Assembly: GCA_008508345.1 (NCBI GenBank)
Contig: QNGE01000881.1
Location: 136,844 to 200,843 of the forward strand
Reading direction: 5' to 3'
DNA from: Paragonimus westermani
Taxonomy: Eukaryota > Platyhelminthes > Trematoda > Plagiorchiida > Troglotrematidae
DNA length: 64,000 nt
The notes beneath the pieces were generated by a model. The model worked only from the letters and a program-made list of their open reading frames with translations. It did not search any database and was not told the origin of the DNA. The position numbers were made by a program, and so were the translations under genes. Of the stretch, positions 27,150 to 40,021 are shown in pieces; the first letter of the stretch is position 1; every line of letters begins with the position of its first letter.

Positions 27150-27800
27150 GTCAATCACATGTTGCACCATCAAGTGATGCTGTCATGTTGCCTGATTGTG
27201 CGGCCACATGTTGAACCCATTTTGGTAGGTGTTCGGCAACCCCGGCTACAAACTGGCGCTCAGTTCTGCCAATATAGGATGCTCCGCATCCCCATTTGTA
27301 TTCATAGATTACGCTTGATTTGGCGAACTGAGGCGTCGGCTGCTTAACTGGGGGCGTAGTAACTCGGACCGTTCTGCACACGATCACGGGCCTTGCGGCG
27401 AAGAACGTGCGAACAGCAGCTGACCTTAAGAGTTGCCCAACTATTCGACACACCTTGTCTCCCTTGAACGGCAGTTGTATAACCACTGTCCCTGTCAGGA
27501 CTGTGAGCTGATAATTATTTTGCACGTTGTTCATAGTGAATTTTTTAAAATAAATCTTCTCGCATAGCCGTTGTCTAATAAATTCTGCTCTATTTTGCGG
27601 AGTTCATCACCCAGGGTGTCACCAGTCAAATAGCGTTCGTACCAGCCCTTTTTTGTATGCTACTAGAGCAAAGCTGTCACCGTATTCTTTCGGAAGAGAG
27701 CATGCTGAATGGATCCATTCATTCTCCTAATCATGTTGATATCCAGAAACGACAGTCGGTCATTAGTCTCACTTTTTAAAGTGTAACGAATGTTTAGATG
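27150..27800 (-). pseudogene. Penelope-like element fragment: RT end and GIY-YIG endonuclease
   Basis: On the minus strand, a frame near 27790-27660 reads 'IRYTLKSETNDRLSFLDINM' then 'RMNGSIQHALFRKNTVTAL', the end of a Penelope-type RT, followed by two stops. After 'LGDELRKIEQNLLDNGY' comes an open frame (27151-27534) with 'LPFKGDKVCRIVGQLLR' and 'VIYEYKWGCGASYIGRTERQ' then 'EHLPKW', the GIY-YIG-type nuclease typical of Penelope-like elements (here Y-E-Y...S-Y-I-G-R). Stops and frame changes show it is inactive. The ATG at 27534 is not a real start. Confidence 0.78.
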
Positions 27801-29839
27801 TTAACGGTTTAACTCGTCAACAATAAACACCAGTAAGGATGCAGCGAAATCTGCTGGAGCCTAAATCGTGTTCTGTCTGCTCTATTCAAATAACAGATAG
27901 TCAATAGTAAGCGACCACCAACACAGAGGCTTCTTCCTTAATATCTTCAGTTTAGACAGTGTACAAAAAAGTGATCAGAGTGAGACACAAACTACTGTAT
28001 TTGAAACGACATGTGCAACCTATCACGTGAATAAGTCCAGGGCACACCAAGACTTAGGAATGACTAGTTTGTACACAAGTGGTGAACCAGTTAAAACCGA
28101 CAAGAACCCAGCTGATTTCAAAAACTGGGAGATACGTTGACGTATCTGACTGCATATAAGATGGGTCGGAAAGTCGATGAAAGCGGTGGAATGGAATTTA
28201 GTTTACGATAGCCACTGCATCTGATTGTCAGATACATTCATACCTCATTCTAGCTTTATCCTGTTGTCGCCAGCTACTTTTCGATTGTGCGCTTGTCTTT
28301 TTCTGCCAGTCCGTTTGATTGAGAGTAGGGTGGTTTTGTGAAGCCTTTTGATTCTCAGGCACTTCAAAGAGTTTCGAAACTCCTCATTTTCAAACCAGGA
28401 ACCTTGGTCAGTCAGCACACTTCGTGTTCTTTCATGAACTTTAACGATGTGTTTCAGCGATGTGATTCAGCACACACTATTTACCACATAACTGACTATG
28501 ATGTCCACTACGATTTTTATTAAATGTTACGTCATTACCGCGACGAACTGGTTGTTATAAGTGATTATTGAAAACGGGCCATCAAGCCCATTGACCACAA
28601 GTCCACAACGCCACCGACCGGGATCAGCTAAGTAGGATAACGATTCAGGTGGTCAGTCCTTCTTCATTTGAAAAGCTTGGATTGTACGTGTGTTTACGCT
28701 GTCAGCGAGCGAGTTCGTAATTTCCTACATATTACTTCTAGTTCGACCAGAGTCCTTCGCTTCAGTATTTTGTACGTCCGATGACATCCGTATGGGCTAA
28801 CTGATATTCTCTTCCTGTGCAACTCCTTTAATTTCTGGAAGTTTTTCACCTTTTGAAGGCTGAACTTCTGGTAAAAATTGGTCAGGAACTTCATGGGTCG
28901 TCGTACCTGTCGTTCGTAGTTTTCGTAATCTACTAGGATTGTACCCCAGTTTAGTAGTGCTGATCTAGACTACGTCCTTGTAGAGCTCAATCATGCGGTG
29001 TGCTGAGGGGATTGAATTAGGAACGGTTTTCCTTTCAAGGGGCACGAAGTCTCGTAAACTATTACTCGTGCAGCCACAAAGCTCAACAAGTAATCTTTCC
29101 TCAGCAGTCATCCGGTGGTTAGGGATATTTCAAAGATTTGTGATCGATCTCATGCAAAAGTCGACTTAGCAAATACGGTCTTCATTTTTCCAAGACCTAA
29201 ATTATCGATGGGCACTCCCTTGTTGTTCAATAGTTTAATCCGGCTGGCGTTAAAACTAGACCGGCATATTCGACAAAACCACACTTCAACTTCAGTCCGG
29301 TTCCGAACTTCACGTTATTTGCGTCTGCTGTGACAAAGCTCTATCCAGTCACTGACATTTCCACGTTCACGTGCCCCTTTTTCGTCAGTTACTAAATTTT
29401 GAAACATACTTGACTGAATCTTTCTGACCGGTGAAGCCGGCAATTCTTCCTCAGCATTTCAAAAAAGGTGTTCGTAGAGCTACTGAAATTTCCATAAAGG
29501 ACAGTAAACACAACGTGACAACGTCCTCTTTGATGTTGACACTGAAATTGCGATTGAATCTACCACCGCTTGTTACACCAGCTGCAGATTTGACCCGCAT
29601 GCTGGCTTGTTAAATAAGACCAAAACACGCACCGATATTTATCTGCCATAGAACAAGTAAGAAAGTCTTATCCCAGAAACGAAAAAATGAGGGGGGACTT
29701 TGCTGTCAAAATAATGTCTATACTCAGAAAATTCAACATCACGGTGTCCACACTTTGCAAAAAAAACCACCAGACCGTAGGGGAAAGTGAAGCACCATCA
29801 CCAACTGCTCTCAATGTCCCGTATCATTAAGTGCATTTC
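27801..29839. other. No gene recognised; possible unidentified retroelement debris
   Basis: Probably includes diverged upstream Penelope sequence on the minus strand next to 27800. A plus-strand frame at 29115-29333 ('ANTVFIFPRPKLSMGTPLLF') vaguely recalls the post-YADD region of another LINE type, but I could not support it. Confidence 0.35.
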
Positions 29840-30269
29840 ACACGCAAGCAGCACTCATCGAACTCAACCGGCCGCAATCCCGCCTAGTCTCTCCATCAAC
29901 TGAGTCGTGTTGTTCCCAGTAAGGTAAACCAGCCTGAACTAAAATGGCTAAATTCTCTGTGAACTTCATTTCTATACTTTCCGTCTTCATCTGTCTACCA
30001 CAAATCTTACGCAAGCTGAGGCTAAAAATCGCATTCCTGAACACAGAACGGGTCACAAGACAGCGACCAAGGTTGTCTGCAGCTGCTTGAGAGTTGTCAA
30101 ACAACAATTTGTCGTCAGAACAATCAAAATGCATCTTTCATCATGGTCATAATCACTGTCGGCTCAGCCATACCTTCGGGTATAATGGCTCTGGCTGCCG
30201 TTGGCCCCAAGAACGGTCCACAAAGCTGCTGTGTAGCGAAGAAAAGAGAACAGAAAGAAAACAAAAACA
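29840..30269 (-). mobile_element. Weak LINE-like debris with an RT-like DD motif
   Basis: A minus-strand frame starting at 30134 reads 'HFDCSDDKLLFDNSQAAA', which resembles 'DVDHADDKVLSFDDF' of LINE copy B in both protein and DNA. The frame after it (to 29838) is open but not recognisable. Its order relative to the neighbouring C-terminal piece is wrong for one intact element, so the area is a mosaic. Confidence 0.4.
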
Positions 30270-30603
30270 GTTATGTTCCACGAAAACCAAGACACAAGGT
30301 TGCGGATATAAGTCCACCATTGACTGCGACACTATCACGTCCGAGAATGTTTTCCACTACCTGTGGATGGTCGTAAGTTCCTCGGTCAAGTACACAGCAT
30401 CTATCAACCATACTCAGGGGAACAGTTACGACTTTCGTAACTCGTGACCACGTCGTCTTCTCGTCTCCTTGAGGTTTCTTCCAACCGTCAATAGCCACAC
30501 TGCAGGGTCAGACAGACGCAGTATGTAACCGAACCTTCGAGGTCTTAGTAAAGAGAAATACGGCAATCGTTGGGCAGTGGTACGTAGGACATCCAAACAG
30601 TCA
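30270..30603 (-). mobile_element. LINE fragment: RT-start piece fused to C-terminal piece
   Basis: Minus strand: 'VLRTTAQRLPYFSLL' (30547-30595) matches the RT-start DNA of copy B near 53680-53715. It runs straight into 'RRFGYILRLSDPAVW' and 'LKETRRRRGHE', which resemble the LINE C-terminus ('LRWLGHVLR', 'WKKRRGGQ'). The junction implies a large internal deletion. It abuts the 3' end of copy A. Confidence 0.5.
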
Positions 30604-31690
30604 ACATTAAAAAACAACCGGGCTGCAAACGGAAGTGGGAAGTCCTCAGCAACACAGCTTCCCTGCGGCTTTCACTATACCTTCTCATTAAGTGCACTTA
30701 CCTCACAGCCAAACAACAACATACAAGCCACTACCTCACCCAACGTCCCTAAATATAGACTCTGTCAGTAGCCAGGTCTCCGGCAACGGTGACGAACCCG
30801 TCCTACAGTGGCCAACCACGCAGTAACTCTACACGTTACGTCATCATCTGTCCAAATCGCACCTTATACCAGTCGGCAGTATCATCTACAAAAAGTGCGC
30901 GATGTGACAGACGACTAGCCTGAATCCTTAGTACATGACCTAATCATCGAAGTCCGTGCAAATGTAAGGATTGAACAGAAAAACTCGTTTGACAATCACT
31001 GACAAGTACCTCGTCTCCTACCTCCTCGTTGCTCATTCATTGGTGTCGCCCGATACGAGCGATCGAACGCAGACATCGATAGTCAAATACCTAAAGACAG
31101 TGAACGTTTCGCTGCCGTGAAGTAATACAACCCGCATTATGGCCCAATATACGCTAACCACAAGTCTGAGAGAGATGCTCGTTGTTGTCAGATTAGCAAA
31201 CACCGCCCCACCCCTGAAGGTACGCGCCCCCATTTGATCTCGCACATCTCTACCCCCCTTGATGCAGCTACCCAAGTATACAAACCAGTCAACAGCCTCT
31301 ATCACTTCATTATCCAAATCTAAATCTACGTAATCACAGCAGTCTCGTAGAAACACTGCATTTTGAGGCTGCAAAGTGCGTACTCAGGTGTTCAGCAAGG
31401 CGCAAAATAGCGCCCAGCGTTGTTTGTGCTGCTTGAAAGTTGTCGAGCGATAAAACCTTGTCGTCGGCATGATCAACATCAGTCACAACCCTAGTTGTAT
31501 CTGCAATCAACCTAATGGTTTTCGCAATAGCCCCGATTTCTTTTCTTGGGGAGGAGAACTACTATCGAGTAACCCCAGCACCGAGGGATGTTTCCCGTCG
31601 TCCACACAGGTAAAATCCACCAAATCAATGTTTCCACTAAGATCTTCCATCCCTTTTTGAAAATTGCTAAAGAGAAGTCACCTAGGCCAA
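30604..31690 (-). mobile_element. Degenerate LINE, copy A (RT core deleted)
   Basis: Minus-strand 3' half of the same LINE as copy B: a 3' tail (30604-30780), 'LGHVLRIQASRLSHRALF' (30890-30950, just after a stop), the 113-codon fragment, 'HADDKVLS' near 31470, and diverged upstream sequence to about 31690. Compared with copy B it lacks about 450 bp of the RT palm (junction near 31486) but keeps 200 bp of the 3' part that copy B has lost. Confidence 0.83.
31033..31374 (-). pseudogene. LINE ORF2 C-terminal fragment, copy A (113 codons open)
   Basis: Same content as the fragment at 52935-53276, including 'EAVDWFVYLGSCIKGG' and 'MRVVLLHGSET'. It belongs to a 445-bp block identical in both copies. 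Open by chance within a dead element; the ATG is not a true start. Confidence 0.85.
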
Positions 31691-32519
31691 TAACCCCAGT
31701 AGGTTGAGGACCCGAAACACAACAGTGAGCGCTAGCTTTGATAGTTGCTTTTACATCTACGGATTAGGGTATTGGTAACACGGTTGAAGCAGGGGGCTAG
31801 TTAAAACGATCCAGCCGTTTGGCATTTTCCACGTATTACGGGTGTGTCGTCTATATCACTGATAGCTTCAATGCCAGACAGACGCCTTAGAACAGTAGTA
31901 CAGAAAAACTCCCAGTCTGCTTGTGTTCCCTAGAACAAAAACGAAAGTAAGAAGTGAACGGCCAAACACTAACATGATCTGAATCCAAGTACGCGGTTCA
32001 ATAAGTGTACGACCTTCCACGAGGACGTTGAGCAACGCGCAGCGGCAAACCGATCATCCCAAATATTCAACAGTTCCGATAGACAAATCGTTTTCGGGGA
32101 ATGGGTTACAGTTTGGTGCCGAAGAAGCCAAATGAGCTCTTCCAAGCAGTCAACAGGTTAAAGAACAATGAGGGCGAGCCGGGCTCTAAAAAGAGGGATG
32201 CACGCACCATCCAAGCACAGTACAATGATCGACAACTGCCTATTCGCACAACAATCAAATTGACGCGATAAAACAAAATCGTCTAGGTCAAGGTTCAATT
32301 AACGTTCAGAAACATGGAGGTTGAATGTACAAGAATAAACATTTGGAGGGATGGGTCGGATTTTCACGGTTTTACTCTAAAAGTCAATACAATAAGATGG
32401 GCAATCATGAACGGAGCCACACTGCTTCTAACCAATAGCTATGCAGAATTTTTGAGACCAAAGCTCACCCCCAGGAGTACGCCGAATGTAATGGTAAGGT
32501 ACATGATGTCTAAACCTAG
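31691..32519. other. Unassigned sequence between two LINE fragments
   Basis: If the pieces at 30604-31690 and 32520-32805 are one insertion, this should hold the endonuclease and linker, but no motif is recognisable. Confidence 0.35.
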
Positions 32520-32805
32520 TGATGGCTAATAGCAACCCGTGTCAGCCAAAACCTGCTTAAGCAACGGATGAGGGAAGCCGGAGACCGAGTGGTAACAGAT
32601 GGGGTGTACCGATACAGTGCTACTAGGATTAACCATACCTGTTGTGAGATATGTAGAGTAATAAAAAAATGAAGGTCGGAAGAAGTCCGAGGACTGAATT
32701 GGATAAGAGAGTGAGAGAGGTGCAACTGGTAGCAGGTTTTGTCCTATCCATTCTGATGTATGTACTAAACAGGGCAACCCAGCTGATATAGTGTAGAATC
32801 AGTAG
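32520..32805 (-). mobile_element. LINE 5' fragment
   Basis: Read on the minus strand, 'PICYHSVSGFPHPLLKQ' parallels 'PISYHSASDLPRPLLRP' of the plus-strand LINE at 55.6 kb. The DNA upstream of it ('aatggataggacaaaacc', 'ctgctaccagttgc') parallels 55470-55510. It could be the 5' end of the same insertion as copy A, with the endonuclease region deleted, or an independent piece. Confidence 0.6.
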
Positions 32806-33109
32806 TGCTGTGAATATTCACAGTTGCCTTGTTCTGAAAAGCTGCTATGATGTCCAGGCCCAGAATATTTAAGGTTCTCAACCAAAGCCCTCGGTCAAAA
32901 GTCCCTGTCGCAAGGCAGTGAGCTGAAGGAAGACGCTAGAACTGGTGCCATTTTTATCCAGAAAAACGTTCCAGCCTTCTTCCAACCTCTAACTTGAAGT
33001 ATCCGATGAGTCTAGTTTGTCAACCCTTAGCCAGTTGGCCTGCCTAGCCTGATTGACCCTGTTGGTACAACAACCACACCACCTACCTTAGTCCAGTAGG
33101 TCATCGATG

Positions 33110-33480
33110 TAAAAGGATTGGATTGGACGAAAGCATCGATACGAAGTCAACCATTGATTCGCAGAAGTCTACGGCCAATCAGTGTCGAAAAGATGAACAG
33201 ACTTGTGTGTCAGCGCGGGGACCAATCAGCACGGCACGCTGCTCCAGCATCGGATTTTGTTATAACAAGCACCGGAGTAAAACAAGTTGTTTAAGTGCGT
33301 CACGCGTTGAAACAAACGAGTTTCAAGCGGAGTCGAGCCGACCAATGAGAAAGCGAGAGCGTCAACACCAATTGTAATTCATTTTACCGATGCGTCTAGT
33401 TTATAAAATGACCAATAAAAACTCAATAAACCGAGATTTGCTTTGTGCCACGAAGACTGACTTTTGCTTTCGATCCGGAA
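33110..33480 (+). repeat. Dispersed repeat R, copy 2
   Basis: Same orientation and block order as the copy at 2920-3290: 'ggattggacgaaagcatcga', 'agtaaaacaagttgtttaag', 'gaccaataaaaactcaataa', 'tttgtgccacga'. Divergence is substantial, with several indels. Two AATAAA signals lie in the tail. Confidence 0.6.
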
Positions 33481-36400
33481 GGTAGCGATCTTTCAACAAT
33501 CGAGAGACACTAGCCATTATGCTATGTCGGGGTCCGGTTTCGTTGTGACGGAATCTCTCATTTGAAAGCTTTGCGGTATGTTTACATTCAATCACACAGC
33601 AGAATCTCTTGGGTACTGTACTTTGTGGCCATTCACGGTAAATCTTTGCAAAAACCAGCACCAGGATGAAGGATTGTCATGTGTCGTTAGAATAACTTGA
33701 ATATCTCAAATTAAAAGGTTACACTGTATGTCTGAGTTACTGTTTCAAAACCGCATAAACAAGAAAGGTAGACGACGAGTAATCGTAATGAGATGAGCGG
33801 CAATCAAATATCCTAAATCAAGTGGAGCGCTGCCGAAAGTTATGTATGGGGGGGAGTGATCTTTTCCTGGACACGTTTGGGCAAACTGACGATGCCAGAT
33901 TTTATGCTAATGACCATCGAAACGCCGTTGAATACCACCTGCCATGTTGTAATTCGTACGGACGCTGTGTCAGTTTGGATACGTTTGCGTAAAGTAGAAT
34001 CGAACGCACTCGGGAGAGTGCACATTGTCACATAATTTCAAGCTTCCTTACGAAGGTAAATTGTCAAACTACAACTAGATGCAATAGGGTATGTGTGTAA
34101 TGGAAGGTGTTAACTACGCCAGGAACGGCTTGTAGCTGCCTGATCTTTGAGCCAAGAACGTCAAAATAGCACTTAGACAACCGAGAACCATTGTACATGT
34201 TTGACATGTTTGTGCTACGTATAAACCACGTAAGTAGTTGGAAACAAGCAAGTTATCAGCATGAACGTCATCCAATGACTGACGTTCAAATTGCAAATGA
34301 TCTAGCCGTGCAAAACTCTAAAGCACAATGCAGAAACGAGATATACGAGATGCGTAATCACAAATTAGTACATGCGCTAAACAAGAGGCAATTCTAACAG
34401 CAACATAACCAAAACATGTAGTTGTTTTTTTATCTACGATCCAGGGTCAATACGACCAAGTGCATGGTCTTCATAGATAGACTTTTTGTGGGACGAAAAA
34501 CTTTACCCGTCACATACAGGGTAAAATTGCATAACCGGTCACGTGATGCAAACGAGATATAAATAGATGCATTGCAAGTGATTATGACAGGTCACATGTG
34601 GCAATTGTGTTCATCCACAACAACTCTAACAGAACACACACATTACAAACAGGCGCTATCCAATGAGAAAGCCGCGCCGTACCGAGCCTGAAAGACTTTG
34701 TGCCGGAGAAGTGCTAAACGAAAAACAGCGGGTCATAGGCGCAAACTGAGAAACAGCGTATTTTGTTCAAAAATCAACAAGAGTCAAGATTATATGTGAC
34801 GCACGAATATCAAACTGGGAAGACAAACAGCAACCATCAAACCAAAACCGCTGTGGCCCAGCAGCTTATGTTCATATGATTTCAAAAGCATTATCACCAA
34901 TCAGCAGCTCAAACACGTACGTCCAATAACGAAAACAAGCAGACAAACAAAATGAACACAATATCTTCCTCTTGGGGAAACAACTGCCGTTCACAAAAAG
35001 GAACCTCGAATTCATCTAGCGTGGCCCAACTGGCATCCGGGTTTTATTGGACCATCACGTGGATTGCATAATTTTCTTGTTGAATGATATACCCCAAACC
35101 GAGCTGGTAGTTGTTTCACTAGAACTTGCTTTTCAAAGGCAGTACTTCGTTGGAGTACCGAATCATCAACCCAAACTTCCTGCGATATCAAGCCGAACTT
35201 GGAACCTACAGTTATTCACAACCTCATCTAACCAGTTTGAACGTCCGCTCCTGTAATCCCGAACACACTGTGTGGCAGAAGTTAAACATTCACTCTTCAA
35301 CACCGCAAGAAAGTTTCCTCCATAAGAAACATTCCTAACACTTGAAACAAGTGTAACGCAATAGTTGAATGAGGACCGTTGGATCATATCTTCGGTCAAC
35401 CTTAGCTTCAATAAGCTATCAAGGATGCCGAAGACACGACGTTCTATGCTGCACTAAGCGTAAAACTGAGTAAACAGCTCAAAGATCAGTTGCTTGCCGC
35501 TGATGGACGAAGGCGTATCAAGAAATCCGAATTGACAGAACAACCACTAGAGCGCTAAAATGGTGTTAACCAATCTGGAGGCAACAAGCCAGTGAAAGTC
35601 AGAACCACCAGCACAGCGACGAGAAACATCTCATCCGTCATCACGGAACCTCGAAAAGAGTTTCGCTTTAACAATGCGACAGGGGACATTTCACCGCACC
35701 AAAGCTACACGAGTTTTGGTGCATCGTCCAGGTATTCAGACAGCGTCGAATAATGAGTGCTCTATCAATTGACTCATGATTTGACGCGTTAACTCTTGAG
35801 ATAGTTGTAACACGTAGGATCAACCAGCAGGTCTTTTCGTGCTGTGTAGGAACAGCAATGCAGTGACGAGCGACTATGTCTCTCAGTATCACTATGACCA
35901 GGTTACAGTGAGTTATCTAGTACAAAACGCTCCTGTTGGGTGAGTTCCTATTTTACAAAAATGATCCGTCTTGGGAAGCTAGTATAGATTGGTTAGCATG
36001 TTTCACTAATATGTTAACCGCTAAAGTGGTACTACCGCAGCGGATCTTAGTTATGAATCAAGAAACAGTGCGACTGTCAAGATATGACTGATTGTGAGAG
36101 GTTTTTATGGAAAAATATTGATCAAAGGGGCAATTTAGGTCCAGCTAATAAGCGACATACCAAGCGCACGTGATTGATCACACACTAAACAAACCTCACA
36201 CCAATCAATATCTACTAGGTTATTCCCACAGCTGATCGCTTTTCCCAATAGCTCAATATGACTACCTGAACTGCAGGCATGCGTAACAAGCCACCTTGTA
36301 TGCGTTTGACCGACCGGTGGTCTAACATGTATCACATATATAACGGCGTCTAGCACGTTCTCGTCCATGTGCACGAAACACTTTTATTCACTATTAACTA

Positions 36401-39400
36401 ACACCAAACCAATATATATATATATATATCACGTGACCGACTGAATCGAGTGTATACGATGAGAATGAAGTCAAGGCTGGCACAAGCTCGTCATGCTTTT
36501 TGATGTATAGCTGCGCATTGTAACAATCGTGCGAACGCATGATGAATTTTTAATCAACCGTAAGTTGAACTGCGCAAGTTTTACAAAACAAACATTTTTA
36601 TTTCAGGATTTTGGAACAATCGACATACGAAGTGGAATACAACGGCTGGTTTTATCATGTACGTGAATAAGCAGGTAAGAACAGTCATTAACGTTATCAG
36701 AGTCAAGGTTATCCACAAACAAAGGACGAATCAATTGGAAAATTACTGAAAGGTATAATCCGTCATCAAACCAATCACAGCTGAAATATATTTACAATAG
36801 CGCACTCACCAATCCACCACTTGCTAAAAATGGTCTCGACTGAAAAATGACGACTATTCATCTGGAATACAGTAGTTTCGCTCGAAATATACCGTTTATG
36901 CTTAACAGTCTGCCAAACCCACTCAAGTCTTAACACAGGAGTTCGGTGTGATAGACTTAATATCTGAAAGTAGACCATACGTAGTTATTGGTTTAAATCA
37001 AAATGAACCATGGTTTTGATTATAGACAACAATCGAGTAGGAAGCCGACCGGACAATTTAGGAGTAACAAGATTGAAACAGTGGATTGTTAAAGCAGTAA
37101 AGCACACAATAGGTATAAGTAGCAACAGAGTTTTATGGCGCTGTCTTGGACTGAGGAGGGGTGCTATAAACGTTGCAAGTGTGGATCCATTATCCATGGC
37201 TATTATTCTTAAGGTTCGGCCGCTTTCACAATCAGAAAGGACAATATCTGATGCCTTGCCGTGGATCGTCAATGCTAAAAACCTCCACCTTGGGTTACTT
37301 GCTCGAAACGCTAATGGAGTGGTACTAGATTTACACACAACGTGGTACGCATCCGTAGTAGGAACAACTAACCTCCAAGACTGCGCATGACTGACTCATA
37401 GATTGTTTTTCAACTACACACCAAACGGTTGCACTAGGAGTCAAAGGCGATAGGCCTGACAAGTGGAGATGTACTAAAAAGTATCTTTGCCGACTGAGAT
37501 AATCATCTGTATGGAGTAAGAATTTTCTGTTACATATCATGCCCTGTTGATAGGCACCTCCAGTGAATTATTAGCCCACACATTTTGGTTAGCAGTGAAC
37601 GGCAGAAGACACGTGATCCGACGACTGCTGTCAACCAGTAGGACGTCCGGACTAATATCGTGAAGGCATAATTGATGACTGAAAGATTAATGTGACTGTC
37701 CTCATACTCTCTCGGACGTCCTTTCTTTCAAGAGTCAGATAACTTCTAACAGGTAAAAATAAGCTGAAAACCCGGTCGATCAATAGCAATCGGGGTAAGG
37801 CAACAGAGTCAAAAATGATGGTCCGTTAAAACTGTTATTGGATGGTCCACTGAGCACGGTTCGTCTCAAGCTGCCTAATTGTGTCACCTGCGACCACAAT
37901 AGCCCAAAAGTTAAACAATAGGCAAAGTTCGGCTCCCAAACCACAAGATGTTTGAGAACATGCAGCATATCAGGTCGCATGTTGACTGGATATTGCTAGG
38001 TGTTTCAACAGAAGCTCGAGTCGCGGTCATGTGATTGGTAATCGGTGTGAACTACTGATATATCGCTATGATGATGATGAATCGATGTTAACACCACTGA
38101 GCTTGAGTTTAACCCTATAATCCGTTTCGTGCTTCTTCGGGCCTGTGAGCTGATGAACCTGAAACTTCCATACGACCAACACCCATAGACACGAATCTAG
38201 TTCATCATTTCGCACATGGCAACTAGCAAACTGTTTCGTAATTTCCACACGATGAATGTGAATGAAATTAAACTTGGCATAGGAGAATGATTAGTATAAA
38301 ACAAAGGTCAATTAGATATGCACAAGCAAAGCAACTCCGATGAAAGCCATAATGGTCACACACATCTGGAGAAATTGTGCGACGATTCGCCTTACTTAAC
38401 TCCTGACATACTGGGAGTGCTCCGCCGACTCCAATAAGTGGCAATATCCACCCTCGGACTAGCGTGTCACAGTGACCGAAGTCAAATGACGAAAGCAGTC
38501 ACGTCATCACAAGCGGCTTGCACTGAACCACTTGTGTTTCTGTTCAGATACCTTGTGTAGTTAATCAAAAATAAGAATGGGGATACGAACGGAGGTTTTA
38601 CGGCACAGCCGACCCGGGCTGGTTCATCCTTACCATCAAATGATAAGGTATTCAGACAGTCTGTGGGAACAGAGCATGGCTCGTTCGATCTACGATGTAA
38701 CAAGCACCGAAATAGTATTCTGTATTTATACTTAGCTACAGAAGGTGACAGAGGAGAAAAATCAAGTTCCAATTCACTAAACGTAAAATGAATAGAATAC
38801 ATATGCTCGAACAAAAACATACGGGTGCGGACTGGCTGAGAGCAAACCGTGCCACCAGCAAAGTCAAGCACCCAAACACTGAATGTGTGATCGTGTTGGA
38901 AACACTGTCCGTGCGATCAATGTGGCAGATACTCGACTGTTTACACTTTCGAATCGTAACAGCCAGACTGAATTCGGAAACCAAAGAAAATAGACAAACG
39001 ACAGTACGCCAGACAAAAACGCATCGCTTTAGTCCAATCAGGATTAAGGGTACAAAGACAAAACGTCAAATGCAATTCTTCCAACTGAGATTCAGTCCCC
39101 TGAAGAAACTAGTAAAAGACTGCGTTGCATTCAGAGTGGAAATGAAAAGTCACAAAAATCAAACGGGAACTGAGACGAATTGCAAAATGATTGTGCCGAT
39201 AAGATCGACGATTGAAAACTGAGAGAATTACAAACGAGACCAGAAAAAGGGAACGCAAATAACCGGCTGAGACCAAGCAAGAACTAAATGCAACATCTGC
39301 GAACAGTCAAGCACACAGGAACACCTCGACCATCGATCGTAGCAGGTGGTTTACATTGTTACATTTCCTTCCTAAACACGAATGTGTTCAGTGGAAGCGA

Positions 39401-40021
39401 TCGCGCAATTTTGGCAAGAGTTAGCACAGACAATTCGGGTCGCAGGAATGGTAGAATTATTTGCCACAATAGATAGAAATTGAGAACAAAATAAAGACAA
39501 ACGAAACCACCGTCAACAACCTGACCACGAGTCATTCTCAGAATGAAAACAACAATGGCTCAGGGAGGATGGGGAACGACAAAGAAAAAATATCGGGCAG
39601 ACTGATAAAAACTAATGTGCGAGAGCTTTGCTAAAACTCGAGAGAACTTAGACCAAGAAGGTAGAGTCGTAATCAAGGAAGACAACCAATCGCTGCCGTG
39701 ATATATATATATGCATAAAGAAATGCCCATAGAAATAGGTCAGAAATGCGAATGGACACACTGAGGCAAATACACAACAACAGTTTAGAAAACCGAAAAG
39801 TAATAGACAGCGCAAAAATACGCCAACTCTTATTCTAATATCCATGGTTGCCTGTTGCAATTTGAGTATCACACGTAGGAAGTATACTGATTTCGCTTGA
39901 CTGAGCAAAGCACACAGGTGGATCTGGTACCATAGTATACATCTACACAAAAAAGCTACAGTTCACAGTAATCAGTACGATTACAATTCATTGCATGAGC
40001 AAGTTTAGTTCCAATGAATGT
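33481..40021. other. No gene recognised
   Basis: Includes a 340-bp stretch open on both strands (36985-37390) and longish frames at 38482-38871 (minus, 129 codons) and 38788-39222 (plus, 144 codons), none with recognisable content. A TATA-like 'gatataaatagatgc' occurs near 34555. No polyadenylation signal AATAAA for the ARM-TIR-SAM gene was seen close to its stop. Confidence 0.45.
36412..36429. repeat. (AT)n microsatellite
   Basis: Uninterrupted alternating A/T run of about 18 bp. Confidence 0.9.

Noticed and set aside
29115..29333. Plus-strand frame resembling the post-YADD region of another LINE
   Set aside because: Only one phrase is suggestive, and no catalytic RT motif precedes it on that strand.
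32105..32125. 'tggtgccgaag' as a retroviral-type primer-binding site
   Set aside because: No LTR end abuts it and no gag or pol sequence follows.
38788..39222. 144-codon plus-strand frame and 129-codon minus-strand frame at 38482-38871
   Set aside because: Overlapping frames on opposite strands without recognisable domains; possibly repeat-derived but not supportable.
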